Shown in pieces: positions 1 to 13,096 of a stretch of 64,000 nt of DNA. Source of the stretch: Nomia melanderi (lineage: Eukaryota; Arthropoda; Insecta; Hymenoptera; Halictidae); assembly GCF_051020985.1 (NCBI RefSeq), contig NC_135000.1, forward strand, positions 124,001-188,000, given 5' to 3'. Within the stretch, counting starts at the first letter, position 1; every line of letters begins with the position of its first letter. Under the pieces are notes generated by a model. It was not told where the DNA came from. It was given only the letters and a program-made list of their open reading frames with translations, and ran no database searches. A program made the translations under genes and the position numbers.

Positions 1-2225
1 CTCGCTCTGTTTATTGGACCCCGAAACTCGATTAGATACTACATGTATACTACTATTGTACAAAAAATGATTGAAATCCGAGGAGGACAATCAGGGTCAT
101 TCCCTTGCCAGTGCTACCCTACTAACCTCACGGACACGCAGGGTGTTTCCCATAGGAATGACAGAAGCACGATGCATTGTGCGCAGCCAGGCAGGCTACA
201 GATCAACGCTGCAGTAGGTCTGTGGGTTACGGTTCTCATTTTTTTCCTCCCTCCCAACCTTCTCCCCACCAAGCTCTCCTGCGCGCGTGCACTCTCTTAC
301 ACAACATAGTCGAGATTCGGCAAACACGTTATCATGTTTTGGCCGTGACCTTTCGAGTTAACCTTCGTTGTCCGCGCCTCGACTATTTACGGTATTTGAA
401 AGACAACGCTCCTCCAAGTTCGTCTGTCGGTGCAACGGTTTTCCGAACTCATCCGCGGAACTCTGCATTGGCTTCGTATATTTTGGTTCCACTTTTGTTT
501 AGGGCAGAACTCAAAAGGCAACGGCTTTCTAAGTTTACTATTCTTGTTTACATAGTCTATTGGAAATTGGTTGAAATAATTCGTGAATATTGTGTGGATT
601 CTTACACTAACTTTGTTTTATTTCTTGGAAGGTCGGAAGGACCTTGTATCACTTTGGAGGTCGCACTCTAACTGAAGGAAAAACCTGTGAAGCCATAGCG
701 GAAAGTCTGTTACCCACTTGACCCGTTAAGTCCGGAATTTAATTTCAATAATCTCTTATTTTGCGCGCAATAAAATCAAATAATGAAGCGTATATTCGTC
801 AAATTCAGGCCAAATGCACCTGTAATATATTCTAACGATACTCTAAGGCTAAACGTAAAAGAATGACATGCCTGTCTATAATTATCGTTAAAAAAATTAG
901 CACCATTTAGAGTTTTAAGATGTCATGTATACTCGTCAAACGCAGTTAAATGATTAAAAAGAAAAGATCAGGACGGCATACAGTGTACTTCCAAGACTCT
1001 TAGGTATAAATAGTTACAGGCCTATGGGTCCGATGATATCTGGTCTATTATATTATTTTGACTAAAGGCAATGTTTCTCATACGTAACACAATTCAGTTT
1101 TGCTTACTAACAGATGCATTATTGGTAATAATCCAACACTACTATTGTCAGACTAATCGCTCCTACATTACTATTGTAAGACGACTCTGCGGAAAAAATA
1201 AATACCCTTTACTGTATTTAATTAAATTGTGTATTTTGAACAGAAAATAATGGAATTTACAAAACACGATCGGTCCGCATAATCGCTATAATACTGATCC
1301 GTTTCTTTTATTTTCGTTGTTCTCTTTTCGCGCAACGATGCTCTTTTTATGTTAACCGCGCACGACCGGTAACGTCAATCACGCTCTCACTTTCCCTTTT
1401 TCTTTCTTTCACTCTCACTCTGGCACTATATTATATGTAAAACTGTCATTATAACTTATTATAGTTATTAAATACGTAACATTCCGAATGAAACTTGTTT
1501 GTTTTACATAACACTATTTATGTAATGTTTGATTTCATATGATAGGTATAATTAGTATTGTAAACATGAGCGCTGATCCACGAGCCTTGAAAGCTACATT
1601 TCTTGGATTTGAGCGCTCAAGGCTCGAGTCTTCCGACTTGACGATTAGAGTCCTCTGTTATTATATTAACACTGCAAAGCTTAAACCTAAGAAATTTAAA
1701 CATATAAGGTTTGAAGTTGAATATTACAAGCATTCGAAATTAAGAAACTAATTCATTTTGTTTTTAGTAAAGATATTAATTTTTGTGTAAAAACTTACAA
1801 AGTACTACTTTTTCCATTTGAAAATTTTGCAAAATAAAACGCTTCAACCACTGCCAAACTCGGAAACATTCTTAAGTAGCGAATCTTATCATTATCGCCG
1901 AAACTAGAATAAACAGTTTCTATGAATGACTTCTAAAATGATAAATGTCTTTACTGAAAATTCCAGAATTTCCTTTTTCTGAAATAATTTCTTAATAAAG
2001 AAAAACGTGATGAACTCAACATAAAAATATTATTCTATTTCGGACCATAACGATAAACATATTGATTAAGTATACTTTGTAACTTTTTCTTCCGTTAAAG
2101 AGTAACTTCCTCCGTTAAAAAAAATAAATTAAAAATAATACAATTGTGTAAATTATTTAATTAAAATGAACATTTTCAATTGCACAACACAATGACAGAT
2201 ATGAAAATGATTAATCATCGTTTAA
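1..2225. other. Non-coding stretch, no gene recognised
   Basis: I see no convincing gene here. Open frames of up to 164 codons (177-671) have no recognisable motif. The part around 310-400 shares short diverged blocks, such as a 24-base stretch about 20/24 identical, with 55735-55790, and both places are followed at some distance by a similar 'cggaatttaattt' stretch (about 733 and 55920). This suggests two old copies of one unclassified repeat. A pyrimidine-rich tract lies at 1383-1425. The rest is AT-rich sequence with short T/A runs. Confidence 0.5.
1581..1626. repeat. Short inverted repeat (hairpin)
   Basis: CGAGCCTTGA at 1581-1590 is the exact reverse complement of TCAAGGCTCG at 1617-1626, separated by 26 bases. 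The pairing extends inward with mismatches (AAGC against GCGC). It lies inside a 70-codon open frame with no known motif. It could be a small structured RNA or chance. Confidence 0.5.
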
Positions 2226-2318
2226 CAAGGGTGTCCGGGCGTTCAAACACATGGATGCTTGAATATTAATAGATTGTTTTAATTTGTTTCTTTTTGTAGT
2301 TATTGAATTTCCAACTTT

Positions 2319-3444
2319 TTAAAATGTCTGCTCACTCGGCACGCTTGTGGTAGGCACTGACAAGATATTTAAAATCATTCGGCTTAATGCTGGAAATGAT
2401 TCTTTTCGATCGTTCCACCATGTAACAGGATCGATGTTCTCCAGTTCTCTTGACATATTTGCATATGTATGGATCTCATTACAATTCAACTCTTGTTGGC
2501 GGTACATGTTTGAAAATACTGAAAAACTACTAGACATTGAATTCTGTTTCTCAGTTTGTTTTACTGTATGCTCCCCTCTGTAATTGTTACTGTAAAAATA
2601 ATTGGTTAACTTGTCCAACGCTTTGGAATTTCTTTTTTGGAGAAAATAACCTTTTAATCTGGGATCCAAGATTACTGAAAACTGAGCTAAGTCGTTAAGG
2701 ACGTATGGCACACATTGGTCGAATTTACTTTCCATTGCGGAAACATATTCCTTCAGAGAAATGCTTTCTTTAAAATTTGACACGTTTTGCAATAAAACAT
2801 CCACAACAATTTCCTACGTAACAAATACTAAGATGTTTAGTTCTAGATAATATTAGTGTCGCTTCATTGAAAGCACGTAAGTAATTAGTTTCCGATGTTT
2901 TATATTTAAAAAACTATAGCATACTCGAAAAATTTGTTTTATTTTTGACGAAAAAGGAATAAAATGTATAAGTTTTGTTATTTTCTTAATTTCATTTTCT
3001 ATTTCTTTCAAACTTTATATGTAGTTGGTCGTTGCATTATTCGTAATAATAGCTACACATGTGTCTATACATTCAAATGTTTCACTGATATATTTTATTT
3101 TTTGCAAAACATACTCGACATTACGTGGGTATGGAACTACATATATCAAAATCAATTAAAACGATATATAATGTATTTTTTATCATAAAATAACTTGTGG
3201 CGACAATGTAGGGGTTATTTGTAACGGGGGTCCATGAACCATATGTTAAGGAAATTTTATTTTCTATTTTTTTAAAATATTGAATTACTTTATTTTGCTT
3301 TTCTTTACATGTACTTTGAATAATCCGAGTCATTATACATCCAGTAGGCAAGTCGAAATCAGATTTCAAGGCGTTAATAAATTTAATAAATCTTTCTTCT
3401 TCGACAATGCGAGAAAAATGCCTTCGACAAATTATGAATTCCAT
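2319..3444 (-). pseudogene. hAT-family transposase, broken in at least two pieces
   Basis: Two minus-strand pieces of one transposase are visible. The upstream piece (3121-3444, 107 codons) carries a pattern typical of the hAT middle region, a K-x-SLT-x8-T-x3-NPYIVATS-like stretch that includes 'KISLTYGSWTPVTNNPYIVA'. The downstream piece (2319-2804, 161 codons) ends in the hAT C-terminal dimerisation region: 'DPVTWWNDRKESFPALSRM' followed by 'SVPTTSVPSEQTF', matching the family W-W ... FP-x-LS ... TSVPSER-x-F pattern. The segment between them (2805-3120) is not open. A normal hAT transposase is about 550-650 residues, so most of the protein is missing or shifted. On the minus-strand 3' side, CAAGGGTGTCCGGGC at 2226-2240 resembles a hAT terminal repeat. 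I could not find its partner beyond 3444. Calling it hAT is firm; the subfamily and the element ends are not. Confidence 0.75.
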
Positions 3445-3479
3445 TAAAAATTTACAAAGATTCTTCCTATTGGTTATAT

Positions 3480-4640
3480 GTGTTCCATTATTTTTTATAT
3501 TCGAAATAATTTCTTTGTGACTTGTGTATTGTTAATTTAAAATACTTTGAAATGTTTTAAAAGAATATGAACGATCACACTTATAGTATTTTATTTTATA
3601 ACCTTCTTTTAACAAACATTTATTTTCCAACAGCATTTAAAATTTCTATTTTTATTTAGAGTATTTACATGATGTAATGTTGTCCATCGTCCATCGTCCA
3701 TCGTTATTTAATAACCTAAAGATAATATTTTCTATTATCTTTATTTATAATATTAATTAATACTTGATTATCTTATATAAAATATTAGTAACTACAGGAT
3801 AAATATCTTAATACGAAATTTCTTAACTTTTTTCAGTAACTTTTTGTCGTTAACTGTTTGTCGCTAACGCTTGATGTTTTCTCAGACTCCCCTTACTGGT
3901 AACGAAAGTGAAGGCGTTCGTATTGTGCGCCACCTCTGGACAAAACTAGAAAAATTTGACTATTCGCATAATGAAAATTAAAGGTTACCAATGTATTGCT
4001 AAGTAGACCCTACTATACAAAATCATTTTCATTTGAAAAGTAACAATTTTGTGCAAATAAATTTTGCTTCTCTATTTACATAATGTTAGATTCGAAACGC
4101 AGAAAATATATTGCCATTGAAAAAACTTCATAATTTTCCCATAATGTAAGAAAAATATAACCATCATACGTTTAGCTCTACACCTTACTTACTTGTGTAA
4201 AGAATATATATATATATGATGTAATATACAATAATATAATATATAAGACTTCATAAATAATATATAATTATTTAATGTATTTCATTTTATTTATATTTTG
4301 TGCAGATTTTCTATACTAGTGAGCAAAATTAAAGAGTCACAATATTTCTGTTGAAAAATTTTCGAAGTTGAAAGTGATATTACAAGAAAGTAATTTGTTT
4401 CGAAGTATTAAATGACCTTAGAAAGTGGCTTTTCGAAATACTGCAGATCGCGAACAAATCGCTCTAGAACAAAAAGGCGGACGGCTTACTGAATACAACT
4501 GTGCTTGGAAGAACGCCGGGACGGATCTTAATGTATGATAAAATCATTCGCGAAGTTGTACAACTGTATGAAATCGATGATGTATTAATTATGTTAATAT
4601 ATCGATTTTTACATAAAGATTCATGGTAGAAAAGTAATGA
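3480..4640. other. Non-coding, AT-rich stretch
   Basis: No gene seen. There is a short triple repeat of 'catcgtc' near 3685-3705 and a TA-dinucleotide run near 4206-4218. Confidence 0.5.
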
Positions 4641-4644
4641 TCTA

Positions 4645-5363
4645 TTGAATGTTGAGTATATACAATACTTACCTGAAAATTTTGATACTGAAGAAAAATT
4701 CGTACAACTTTTCCAAAACAAATGCAAAGAGTTGCCAGAAATTTTAGGAGTAAAATGCGTAGTCAAAAAATGCCTAACTTTCGACATAGCACAGTACCTT
4801 TCGAGTGCTCCAAGGATAAAAAAATTTGTAAGACACTGTTCCTCACATATTCAGGTACCTGAAACAACAACAATTCTGCGGACGATCTAATTTGAATCCA
4901 AAAGTTCTATTCGAATCGCACCACGCTAAATAGAACAAGTATCGTATATCGCAAAATAGTGAGCTGTAAAAGAAAAGTGGAAATTCAAACGCTGTCGTTG
5001 GTAACTCCACCGCTCAAAGTCCTGACGGCGGTACATAGAGGCATTCCCGAAGGAATAGTCGTAACAGTTAAATCGAAAATTACGTCGAGCGTTAAAACCA
5101 GTATATCACACCTTCGCACCGTAGTCTCTAACGTAGTATTTCCTGCAATTTTTACTTGTCACCCTTTAACTGTTTCATCTATTTTGAAATTATTTTTCAT
5201 AAATAGAAATAAATTTCAACTTATTTATTTTTATGCGATGACAAGTATATTCGAGAAAAACAGAGTGTGTACTGGTTGTAAAGTTAAAATGTTTAGTAAC
5301 AGAAAGACAAATCTTTCTATTGAATTTTCCAGATTATTTATGTTTTTATCGTTTGAACATTAA
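4645..5363 (+). other. Two adjacent unassigned open frames
   Basis: An open frame at 4645-4890 (81 codons) and one at 4959-5363 (134 codons) are both on the plus strand. Neither begins with ATG: the first opens at TTG and the second at GTG. The first contains a mixed hydrophobic and charged stretch around 'PENFDTEEKFVQLFQNKC' that reads like real protein more than random frame. I recognise no family in either. They could be exons of a spliced gene, a remnant of a mobile element, or chance frames. Base composition is slightly less AT-rich than the flanks between about 4940 and 5160. I do not assign a function. Confidence 0.2.
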
Positions 5364-5365
5364 TA

Positions 5366-7370
5366 TTATTTGTGAAATTAAAAATGTAATAAATCCATTA
5401 ACAAGCATATAACCAATATTTTAATTAAATCGTTACGCACATTAGACAGCCCGCACACTGCTAGTTAAAATCGAATAACACGGGTTTGAGACTTTAATTT
5501 TTGTTAGAAATATGTTAATCTTAAATATTTGCGTGGACCAGTGCATGTTTGTTTCTTCTTTCGTCTGCCCATGTTGTTCAGCGATATGTGTTTGGAATAT
5601 TTTCTTTTGTTTTGTTAACATCTAATTACTTTTTAGAAATTATCAGTATATTTGGTAAATTTTCCTATCGGTTAAGATTAGATGTGTTAATGTCAATCCA
5701 CGGTAGGATGACATTTTGAGACCATTAGTTTTGAGTTGCTTATTTTTCTACGATACAGACATTTGAAATATAATGCAAAATATTACTGTTGTTTCTACAA
5801 TTTATCATGTTCCTCGTTAAAACTGCTTCTGTATAAATCTTCACGGTTACTTAGCAAGATTTACTGTATTCCCTTTAGAACTACAACTTATTCTTGTATT
5901 ATAACAGCACAGTTTTTTAATCTGTTAACTGCATTATGCAGTGAAGTTTTGAAAAATTCTAATGTTGATTCATGCATAGATTCGTGTTTTAAATTTCAAC
6001 GCGTTTTAGATATGTAAGACATATTCAAAAACATATTCAATAATAAACATGTTTTCTTTATTTCCAATTACTTTTACAATGCAAGTATTTTACACTCCAT
6101 TACAAATTTTTTGATAATAAAGCAATACGGGCTGAAAATTTCGCCTATACTTTTGCAGAGAAAAACCGAAAAATTACTCATGAATTAAGGGTTAAACAGC
6201 CAATGCAAATCATCTTTATAGTATAAATGGATGCTTTATTTGGAATCGATAAATGGGTGGAAAACACAAGTCAGTGCGAATAATAACCATGCTTTTCATG
6301 GTTAACAGGATAATTATCTAAAGAATATCTAATTGAACCGCCGACCTAGATAACTAAGACTATCCCATGGACATATAGTTTGTCATCGTGTCTACTCGTA
6401 TTACAAAAACCCGCGAGAGCAAATGTTTTCCGCTAAGCTAAACGTGAATCAGTTATATTATATTTTTGTTTCTTAGTTTCTATTCGTTTTCTTCATAATA
6501 TGACTAACATGTAAATTTAATAAATACCATTATTTAATAAATATTGTTGAAAAAGTGTCCGAAACTAGGGGGATTCCCCCTACTGCAGGTAATGGGCAAA
6601 TGTTCGTTTCTCTAAAATGAAGCAACATACTACGAATTACCGCATACTTTTTTATACTACCCGTCCTGAGACATCCTGTATACGAAATTGGCACTGTTTA
6701 CTGCCAAGTAAGTACATTGCTTCGAAACTGAGCGCAACATCAACACCCGTTATTCAAATCTCCGGAATTAAGATAAACAGAACTCTTATTCGAAGTACCA
6801 ATAATATCGTCACACTTAAGGCGATATTCTAAACACACCACGTAATCTCTGCTAACTTAATTTAAACACGTATTCCAAGGCGAACACCTACTGATCTATG
6901 ACGCATAGTAGCTAATTTGGTCGGTTTAACTGATCATGAATAGATCCATGAATTAGTTTTATTCATTCTAAATATATATGAGAATGACTGTTCGAAAATA
7001 TCTTCAGTGTAAAATAAAATAAAACATAAGTAGAAGAAGTAAATAGATAAAATAAAGCATCAATAAGATAAATGCATGGATGAAATGAAACATTTATCAA
7101 AAATAATTAATTGAATAATACTTATAAATGAAACAATGAATGAAGAAGGAACGGACAATATTTTGAATTGTCGTTAATGATGTGACGGTCTATACAAAAC
7201 TTCTCCCGAAAGATGGAACGCTTGTCGTTACTTCGCATTAATAGGAGGACTTTGTACTCCATTATGTTAGTCGCACGCGAGACGGAGTATTTTGCTGAAT
7301 GACTCATCGTTTATCGTCGACGACTCGGAAGAGTGTGTACTTTGAGAAACAGTTGTCGCGGAAACACAGT
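5366..7370. other. Non-coding stretch upstream of P450 gene 1
   Basis: No gene recognised. AT-rich with scattered short open frames that have no motif. The last part, from about 7300, would hold the promoter and 5' leader of the P450 gene that starts at 7493. Confidence 0.5.
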
Positions 7371-7492
7371 GTCTATAATAGATCCAAGTCAGTTCACTTC
7401 TTTAAACAAAAATATTCAACCTTCACTCACCATCTCTTACAATTCAACCTGTAAATAATTAACAAACACAGCCAAATCTAAAATCTTTTGCA

Positions 7493-9022
7493 ATGAGTAT
7501 CTTAATAATTTTAATTATTATAATTGCGTCGCTAGTGCTCTATTATTGCTATTTGAAAGAAGAAGACCTTTTTAAAACACATGGTTTACCTTTCAAAATG
7601 TCTGTTCCCGTGCTCGGTAGTACGTGGTCAGCCATGATATCCTTCAAACCATTCGCCAGTGTGGTGCAAGAGATATACAATACGAATCCCGAAGCGAAAT
7701 ACGTTGGATTGCATCATCGTATGGCGCCGGTGATAATGATACGTGATCCGGAGCTACTAAAATCTATCGCGATCAAACATTTCGATCATTTCCCTGATCA
7801 CCGTAGCTTCGGTAGTCTTAACATCGATCCATTTTTCGCTAAAAACCTATTGCTCCTTCGAGGAGAAAGATGGAAAGAAGTTAGAGCACTATTAACACCA
7901 GCGTTCACATCTAGTAAGATGAAAGAGATGTTCAAATTGATGTCCGAATGTGCTGCGAACATGGCGGATCATTTGGCAGCCTTGAAAGAAGAAAATAATG
8001 TGATAGAACTGAAGGACATCTTTACTAGATTCGCCAACGATGTTTTCGCGAGTTGCGCGTTCGGAATTAGTATCAACTCGATGGTCGAACGGAACAACAA
8101 GTTCTACGTTCTTGGCAAAGAGATTCTGGACCTCCACGGTGGCAATGTCTTCAAGTTATTGGCAATGATCCTTTTTCCAAGATTCTCCAAAATGCTCGGT
8201 TTAAGGATAATAAGAAAAGAAGTTGTGAACTTCTTCGAGGAGGTAGTGTCAGCTACAATTGCTACTAGACAGAGGACAGGCATCTATCGCCCAGATTTCA
8301 TTCAACTGATGATGGAGAACAGAACTAAATTAGGTCCGGAAAAACACCTGAATAACTTGGATATCGCCTCTCAGGCGTTTACTTTCTATTTTGGAGGTTT
8401 CGAGACTACATCCACCCTTTTATGCTTCGCTAGTCACATGTTAGCAGTGAATCCTGAGATTCAAAAGAGGCTGCAGGAAGAGATCGACCAGGTCCTAATG
8501 AATTCTAATGGTGAAATCCCTTATGAAACCATGAATGGAATGAAGTATCTCGAGGCTGTAATTAACGAGACTCTGAGATTGTACCCGGTAATACCTTTCA
8601 CTGACAGAGAGTGCGTGAAACCTCTAGAGTTGCCTGCAGCCTTACCTGGGTTGAAGCCATTTAAAATGGAAATGGGCTCACATATTTGGATACCCATTTA
8701 TGCGATTCAACGTGATCCGAGGTACTTCGATGAGCCCGAACAATTTGATCCTAGCCGATTCTTGAATAAAGAAGTTAATTTAACTAATTCTGGTGCCTTT
8801 GAACCTTTTGGCATTGGACCCAGAATATGCATCGGTAACCGGTTCGCGATGTTGCAAAGTAAAGTTGCATTATTCCATATTCTTGCCCGCTGCGAACTGA
8901 AAGTTGCCACGAAAACTGCGGTACCTTTGAAGCTTGGAAACGGAGGTGCATTCCTGAAGGCTGAAAATGGATTTTGGTTGGAAATTCAACCGAGGAATAA
9001 TCAAGATGTGTTTATTAATTGA
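7493..9022 (+). CDS. Cytochrome P450, clan 3, CYP9-like (gene 1)
   Basis: A single uninterrupted frame of 509 residues, normal length for a microsomal insect P450, which would insert one oxygen atom into a lipophilic substrate using electrons from P450 reductase at the ER membrane. Residues 2-20 form a hydrophobic membrane anchor, followed by a basic/proline hinge ('LPFKMSVPVLGS'). Helix C carries W127-K-E-V-R131. The I helix has the oxygen-activation motif 'FGGFETTST', helix K has 'ETLR', the meander has 'FDPSRF', and the heme loop is 'FGIGPRICIG' with the ligand Cys446. All key residues are present, so it looks functional. The ATG at 7493 is chosen because it directly precedes the anchor. 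It is related to the two P450s at 13.4 and 27.8 kb but clearly more distant from them than they are from each other, and it is convergent with gene 2. An ATTAAA at 9142-9147 may be its polyadenylation signal. CYP9 assignment rests on overall resemblance; the subfamily is not certain. Confidence 0.93.
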   Translation: MSILIILIIIIASLVLYYCYLKEEDLFKTHGLPFKMSVPVLGSTWSAMISFKPFASVVQEIYNTNPEAKYVGLHHRMAPVIMIRDPELLKSIAIKHFDHFPDHRSFGSLNIDPFFAKNLLLLRGERWKEVRALLTPAFTSSKMKEMFKLMSECAANMADHLAALKEENNVIELKDIFTRFANDVFASCAFGISINSMVERNNKFYVLGKEILDLHGGNVFKLLAMILFPRFSKMLGLRIIRKEVVNFFEEVVSATIATRQRTGIYRPDFIQLMMENRTKLGPEKHLNNLDIASQAFTFYFGGFETTSTLLCFASHMLAVNPEIQKRLQEEIDQVLMNSNGEIPYETMNGMKYLEAVINETLRLYPVIPFTDRECVKPLELPAALPGLKPFKMEMGSHIWIPIYAIQRDPRYFDEPEQFDPSRFLNKEVNLTNSGAFEPFGIGPRICIGNRFAMLQSKVALFHILARCELKVATKTAVPLKLGNGGAFLKAENGFWLEIQPRNNQDVFIN

Positions 9023-9149
9023 ATGAAGCTTAATTGAAATGCTACTATTATTAGAGTTGAAATTTTTAGAAGAAGGTTTCGTTGCTGAGACATGAATTTT
9101 GTGTCTACAATTGCTCGAGATACTGTAAATATATTTTGATTATTAAACA

Positions 9150-12100
9150 ATTTGATCATCAGCATCAATTAATTACTATTCCTTGTTAATTACGGTGGGA
9201 ACTCGTATTTTCAATTTTTTTACAAGTTTTCTTATTATTTGTAATACACTGATAATAATCTTGCTCAATGATCGACGTCAGTAACCGTAATTACATATTT
9301 TGTACCTGAGTCGTACGTATATGTAGGTATATATACATATATAAATGCGCGAAAATGCTGTTTGAACTTATTACAATGTGTATTAAAGAGAACTTTCTAG
9401 AAGTAATTGCATTATCCAAATTTTATAGGCATTTATGAAAATGTAATACTTGCATCAGACGTTGACCATTTTTGAAAACGAGAAAACTAGTAATTGACAA
9501 TTGGGGGAATAGAAGGACAAATACAGATGAAAAGAAGTTAATTCTATACAAAATCTAATTCAGGAATGGAGTAAATGCTTCGAGTTTCGTTTGATTCGGT
9601 AGGCTTATTAATATGAGAAACTATATTATTAATATTTTCGTAGGAAAATATTCACCTTTACATAAAAATATTGTATATTCATCTTCAGTCCTTTTAATAG
9701 GTAGACATTTATGATTGTTCGACAATTCATTTCCTTCCGTAGACTCTTCGTTACCATCAATTTCTACATAATCGGAAATGTCTAAGTAAATGCACTTTAA
9801 TATTTTGTTGATTTTAATTGTACTACGTAAGTAGTTATTGAATAAATTTAAACTCCACTAAATTGAGTCAATAATTGACCGTAGTTTCAGTTAATAGTTG
9901 ACCATATAGCCGTCTACTAAAATGCATTATATTTCAAGTTCGAAAGTTTTGTTCTGTATTTCTGATGAAATTATATGTAAAGTGGATATACTGTAATCAG
10001 TTAATAAATTTTAACAATTTATGTCAGTAATTCACCACACTTGTCAACTTTTAGAAATAATAAGAATGACAAGATACAATAGATAACCTTACTTTTAATT
10101 ATGTTCTTTGAGGTTCGGATAACAGAAACATGACATTCATTAAATATAAAACTATTGCAACTTAAGTAATGCAGGATTCGGTCATAAAAAGTTAAAAGCT
10201 TAGGAATTTCTTACCGTGAATTATACGCCGTTCCTTAACGACAGCATTAAGGAAATTACACTACGGAGGCATACAACCAACATCAATGAAATAAATCGTT
10301 ACTTTTAATGATAAACAGTTTAATTTAGGTAAAAGTATATCGGAGTTGAGTTGGTAGATGCTGCAACATATCTATCGCGCCTTTAGCAAAAGATTATTAC
10401 TTTTAAAAATCTTATTTTTTACGTTTTCTTAACAAATGGTTCAGTGAGTTATATATCCCCTTTTATTCGTGCGCAATAATTTCCAAACAATCTGTATCTT
10501 TCTAAATTGTTTATAATGTACTTTGGGAACCTATACAGAAAAAAGTATTCAATAAAAACTGCAGATCGCATGGTACTCTAGAAGAAGGGACAGCTAATTA
10601 CTGATATGTTCCATCACGTTTCAGAATACACACAGTCCCACTTTAATCTGTAAATAAAATTATTTCCGGAACTAATTGTTCTTTAAAAATTATGAAAAAT
10701 GTTATTTTGTCTGTTGCGATAGACTTTCGACGGAGATAGATTAAAATAATTTTATAGAGAATGATCCGCCGTAACTGATCGACGTAAAAATATTATGTAA
10801 CATTATTAATACTATTTCCTACCCACGTCCCTCTAGAGAAACCAGGCGTACTAAATTAGCGGGCGCTCAAAACAAACAAAAATTGCACTTGAGTAATTTT
10901 TTAAGCAACGAATAATTTTGCAGATATTCCTGAGAGCAATGAAGGTACAAGAAATTGAATAAATCATTCTCAATGGTATCAGTACCGCACGTGTTACATA
11001 AGATGTACAGTTGTTTGCAATGTCAATTGAGGGCTGTGTTATTACATTCAATTTCCATTTAAAGGTTGTGTATAACTTGGAAACATGTAACAATGATTTC
11101 CCGTGTATTTTTGCTCGTATGCAAATTTAAAATTTTTCCGTACTTTTATAATATTTATTTTATTTGATTCCGCGTAATGTCTAATAAAGAATATTTAAAT
11201 TTACAATTATCATAAAGATTTAATTGTACAAATAGTTCACCTGAAAGTGGTCCAAAGTTCAAGTGTTTTAAGTAATTTTGAAAAGATTTGCAATATAGTT
11301 AATGTGTTCACAGTTCATCTTTGAAGTGACTGAAATGATTGTATTGACAGAACAGTCTTGTCGTTTTGGTTTCACTGCTACATTCGACTAGTGTTACGCA
11401 AATGAGTATATACCTATCTTTAGATAAAAATTGTCAAACAAAACAAAGTAGGCAACGCATAGTTTAATAAAACTTAAAAAATGAAATTTTCTTAAAAAGT
11501 ACAAGATTTTTTGGGCGACCTAATATAATCAGATAATTCCTCTTATCATACTTACTGTTGACAGACAATAAAAAAGTGGTAAATAGTACCACGCTAGTTT
11601 GAGTTGACGAATGTAAATTTCTTTTAAGAGTTAATTCCAGTGATTGATTTGTTCAGATGGTAAAAGGATTAGATTAATAATTATATAGGATGTACTGAAT
11701 ATCGTGATGTGAATTAATCTCAATGATTACACCGTGATTAAAATTCTAAAGCTATCAGTAAATTTTACTGCGAAACATATATATAGAAAGGAATACGCTA
11801 TGCTTAAAACATGAGGTACGTCGGGAAATTGGTATCAGTGTCAGAGAGATAAGACAACAATGCCTGTTGAGATATGTTCTTTTATAGATAATTCCTTTAA
11901 AAAGGAGACATAGAAATAATATGAGTTTACAACAGTATAAAATGTATTAAACTAATAATTTTGTTGGTATTATTTTCATAACGATTAAGTCGCGATAATG
12001 AAGTCAAAATTTATTTTATTTACTTAAAAAAGTATTGGATTGTAGTTGAAATACAATCTTTTCATATTTTGATCCAATTTTTATGCAACATGAGAATAAA

Positions 12101-13096
12101 CATTTAAATTTAAAAACACTGCTATTTTATTCAGAAATTATGTATTAAATAATGCTACTTCTATGAAATGTTATATTTATATCAAAATATTATACGCTTA
12201 ATTTGTTGCATCACTCATTAACAAAATATCAAAACTGTAAAGCAGTTCTATATTATAATTTATTAGAAATTTCACACTTTGTTATACCCGGGGCAGCAGG
12301 TTCTCCTGAAATATGTACCTTTAAATATTATTTAGAAGCAGAACATTGCCACTTAATTCTAGGAATAAAGTAATCTTATAAATTATACCTCATTCAATTT
12401 ATATGTAAATTAATCGAATATTGTGTATTTATGTACACGAACTACCCCTCCAAATCTAAAACACCAAATCAATTTTAAAAAAATAATAAAAGAACGATAA
12501 GAACTTCAACATTCAACTGTTTTCAATGTTATTTGACGTCGTTGTAAATCAATATAATCTGACACTTACATGTAGAAAGATACTTCTACGTCATGCGACA
12601 ATAACAACGAATTGATCTGCGATAAAAGGTACCAAGGTATCGTCGTATTTTTTAACTTGTGTAGATAATAAGTAAAACGCAATTTCATTCTGTATCAAAA
12701 CAACTTGATTCAGTCAATAGTAATCTTCAATTCAATAAATTTTTCCAAAAAATAGATATAAATAATCAAGAATTGTAAAGGTTATAATAGAACATTTGAT
12801 TACTTGTTTCAATAGAACGAAATACCTTTTTTTTTTATAAAGCTAGTCATATAACCTGTAATTCTATTTAAAACTGCGCATTACGAAAGTCTTCTTATTC
12901 AAGTAGTCAACGGGAAAACATTCAATTTCATTAGAATAGTATGCAATTTATAATTTAAATTGTATCTACGTTATGAAATAAATAAAGTTTGTAAAAATAT
13001 TTTTCAATTTCATGCCTAATTGAAATACTTACTTACTTTAATCCAATCTAAACATAATAATTAGGGTTCCAACGTCATAATGTGAAAAGCTAAGTA
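9150..13096. other. Long gene-free interval between convergent P450s
   Basis: About 4 kb, strongly AT-rich. I see no open frame with a recognisable domain, no inverted terminal repeats that I could pair, and no RNA gene. The longest frames are under 85 codons and look random. Confidence 0.5.

Noticed and set aside
177..671. Open frame of 164 codons near the left end
   Set aside because: No motif, overlaps another unrelated frame, and lies within a probable old repeat.
3121..3188. Overlap of a plus-strand Phe/Tyr-rich frame (2964-3188) with the hAT relic
   Set aside because: It is an AT-rich chance frame; the hAT reading on the minus strand explains the sequence better.
7371..7396. TATA-like 'ctataata' followed by TCAGT as core promoter of P450 gene 1; a similar pair lies upstream of genes 2 and 3 near 15065-15085 and 29403-29423
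   Set aside because: The spacing (about 17 bases) is too short for a standard TATA-to-initiator arrangement, so I do not list it as a feature.
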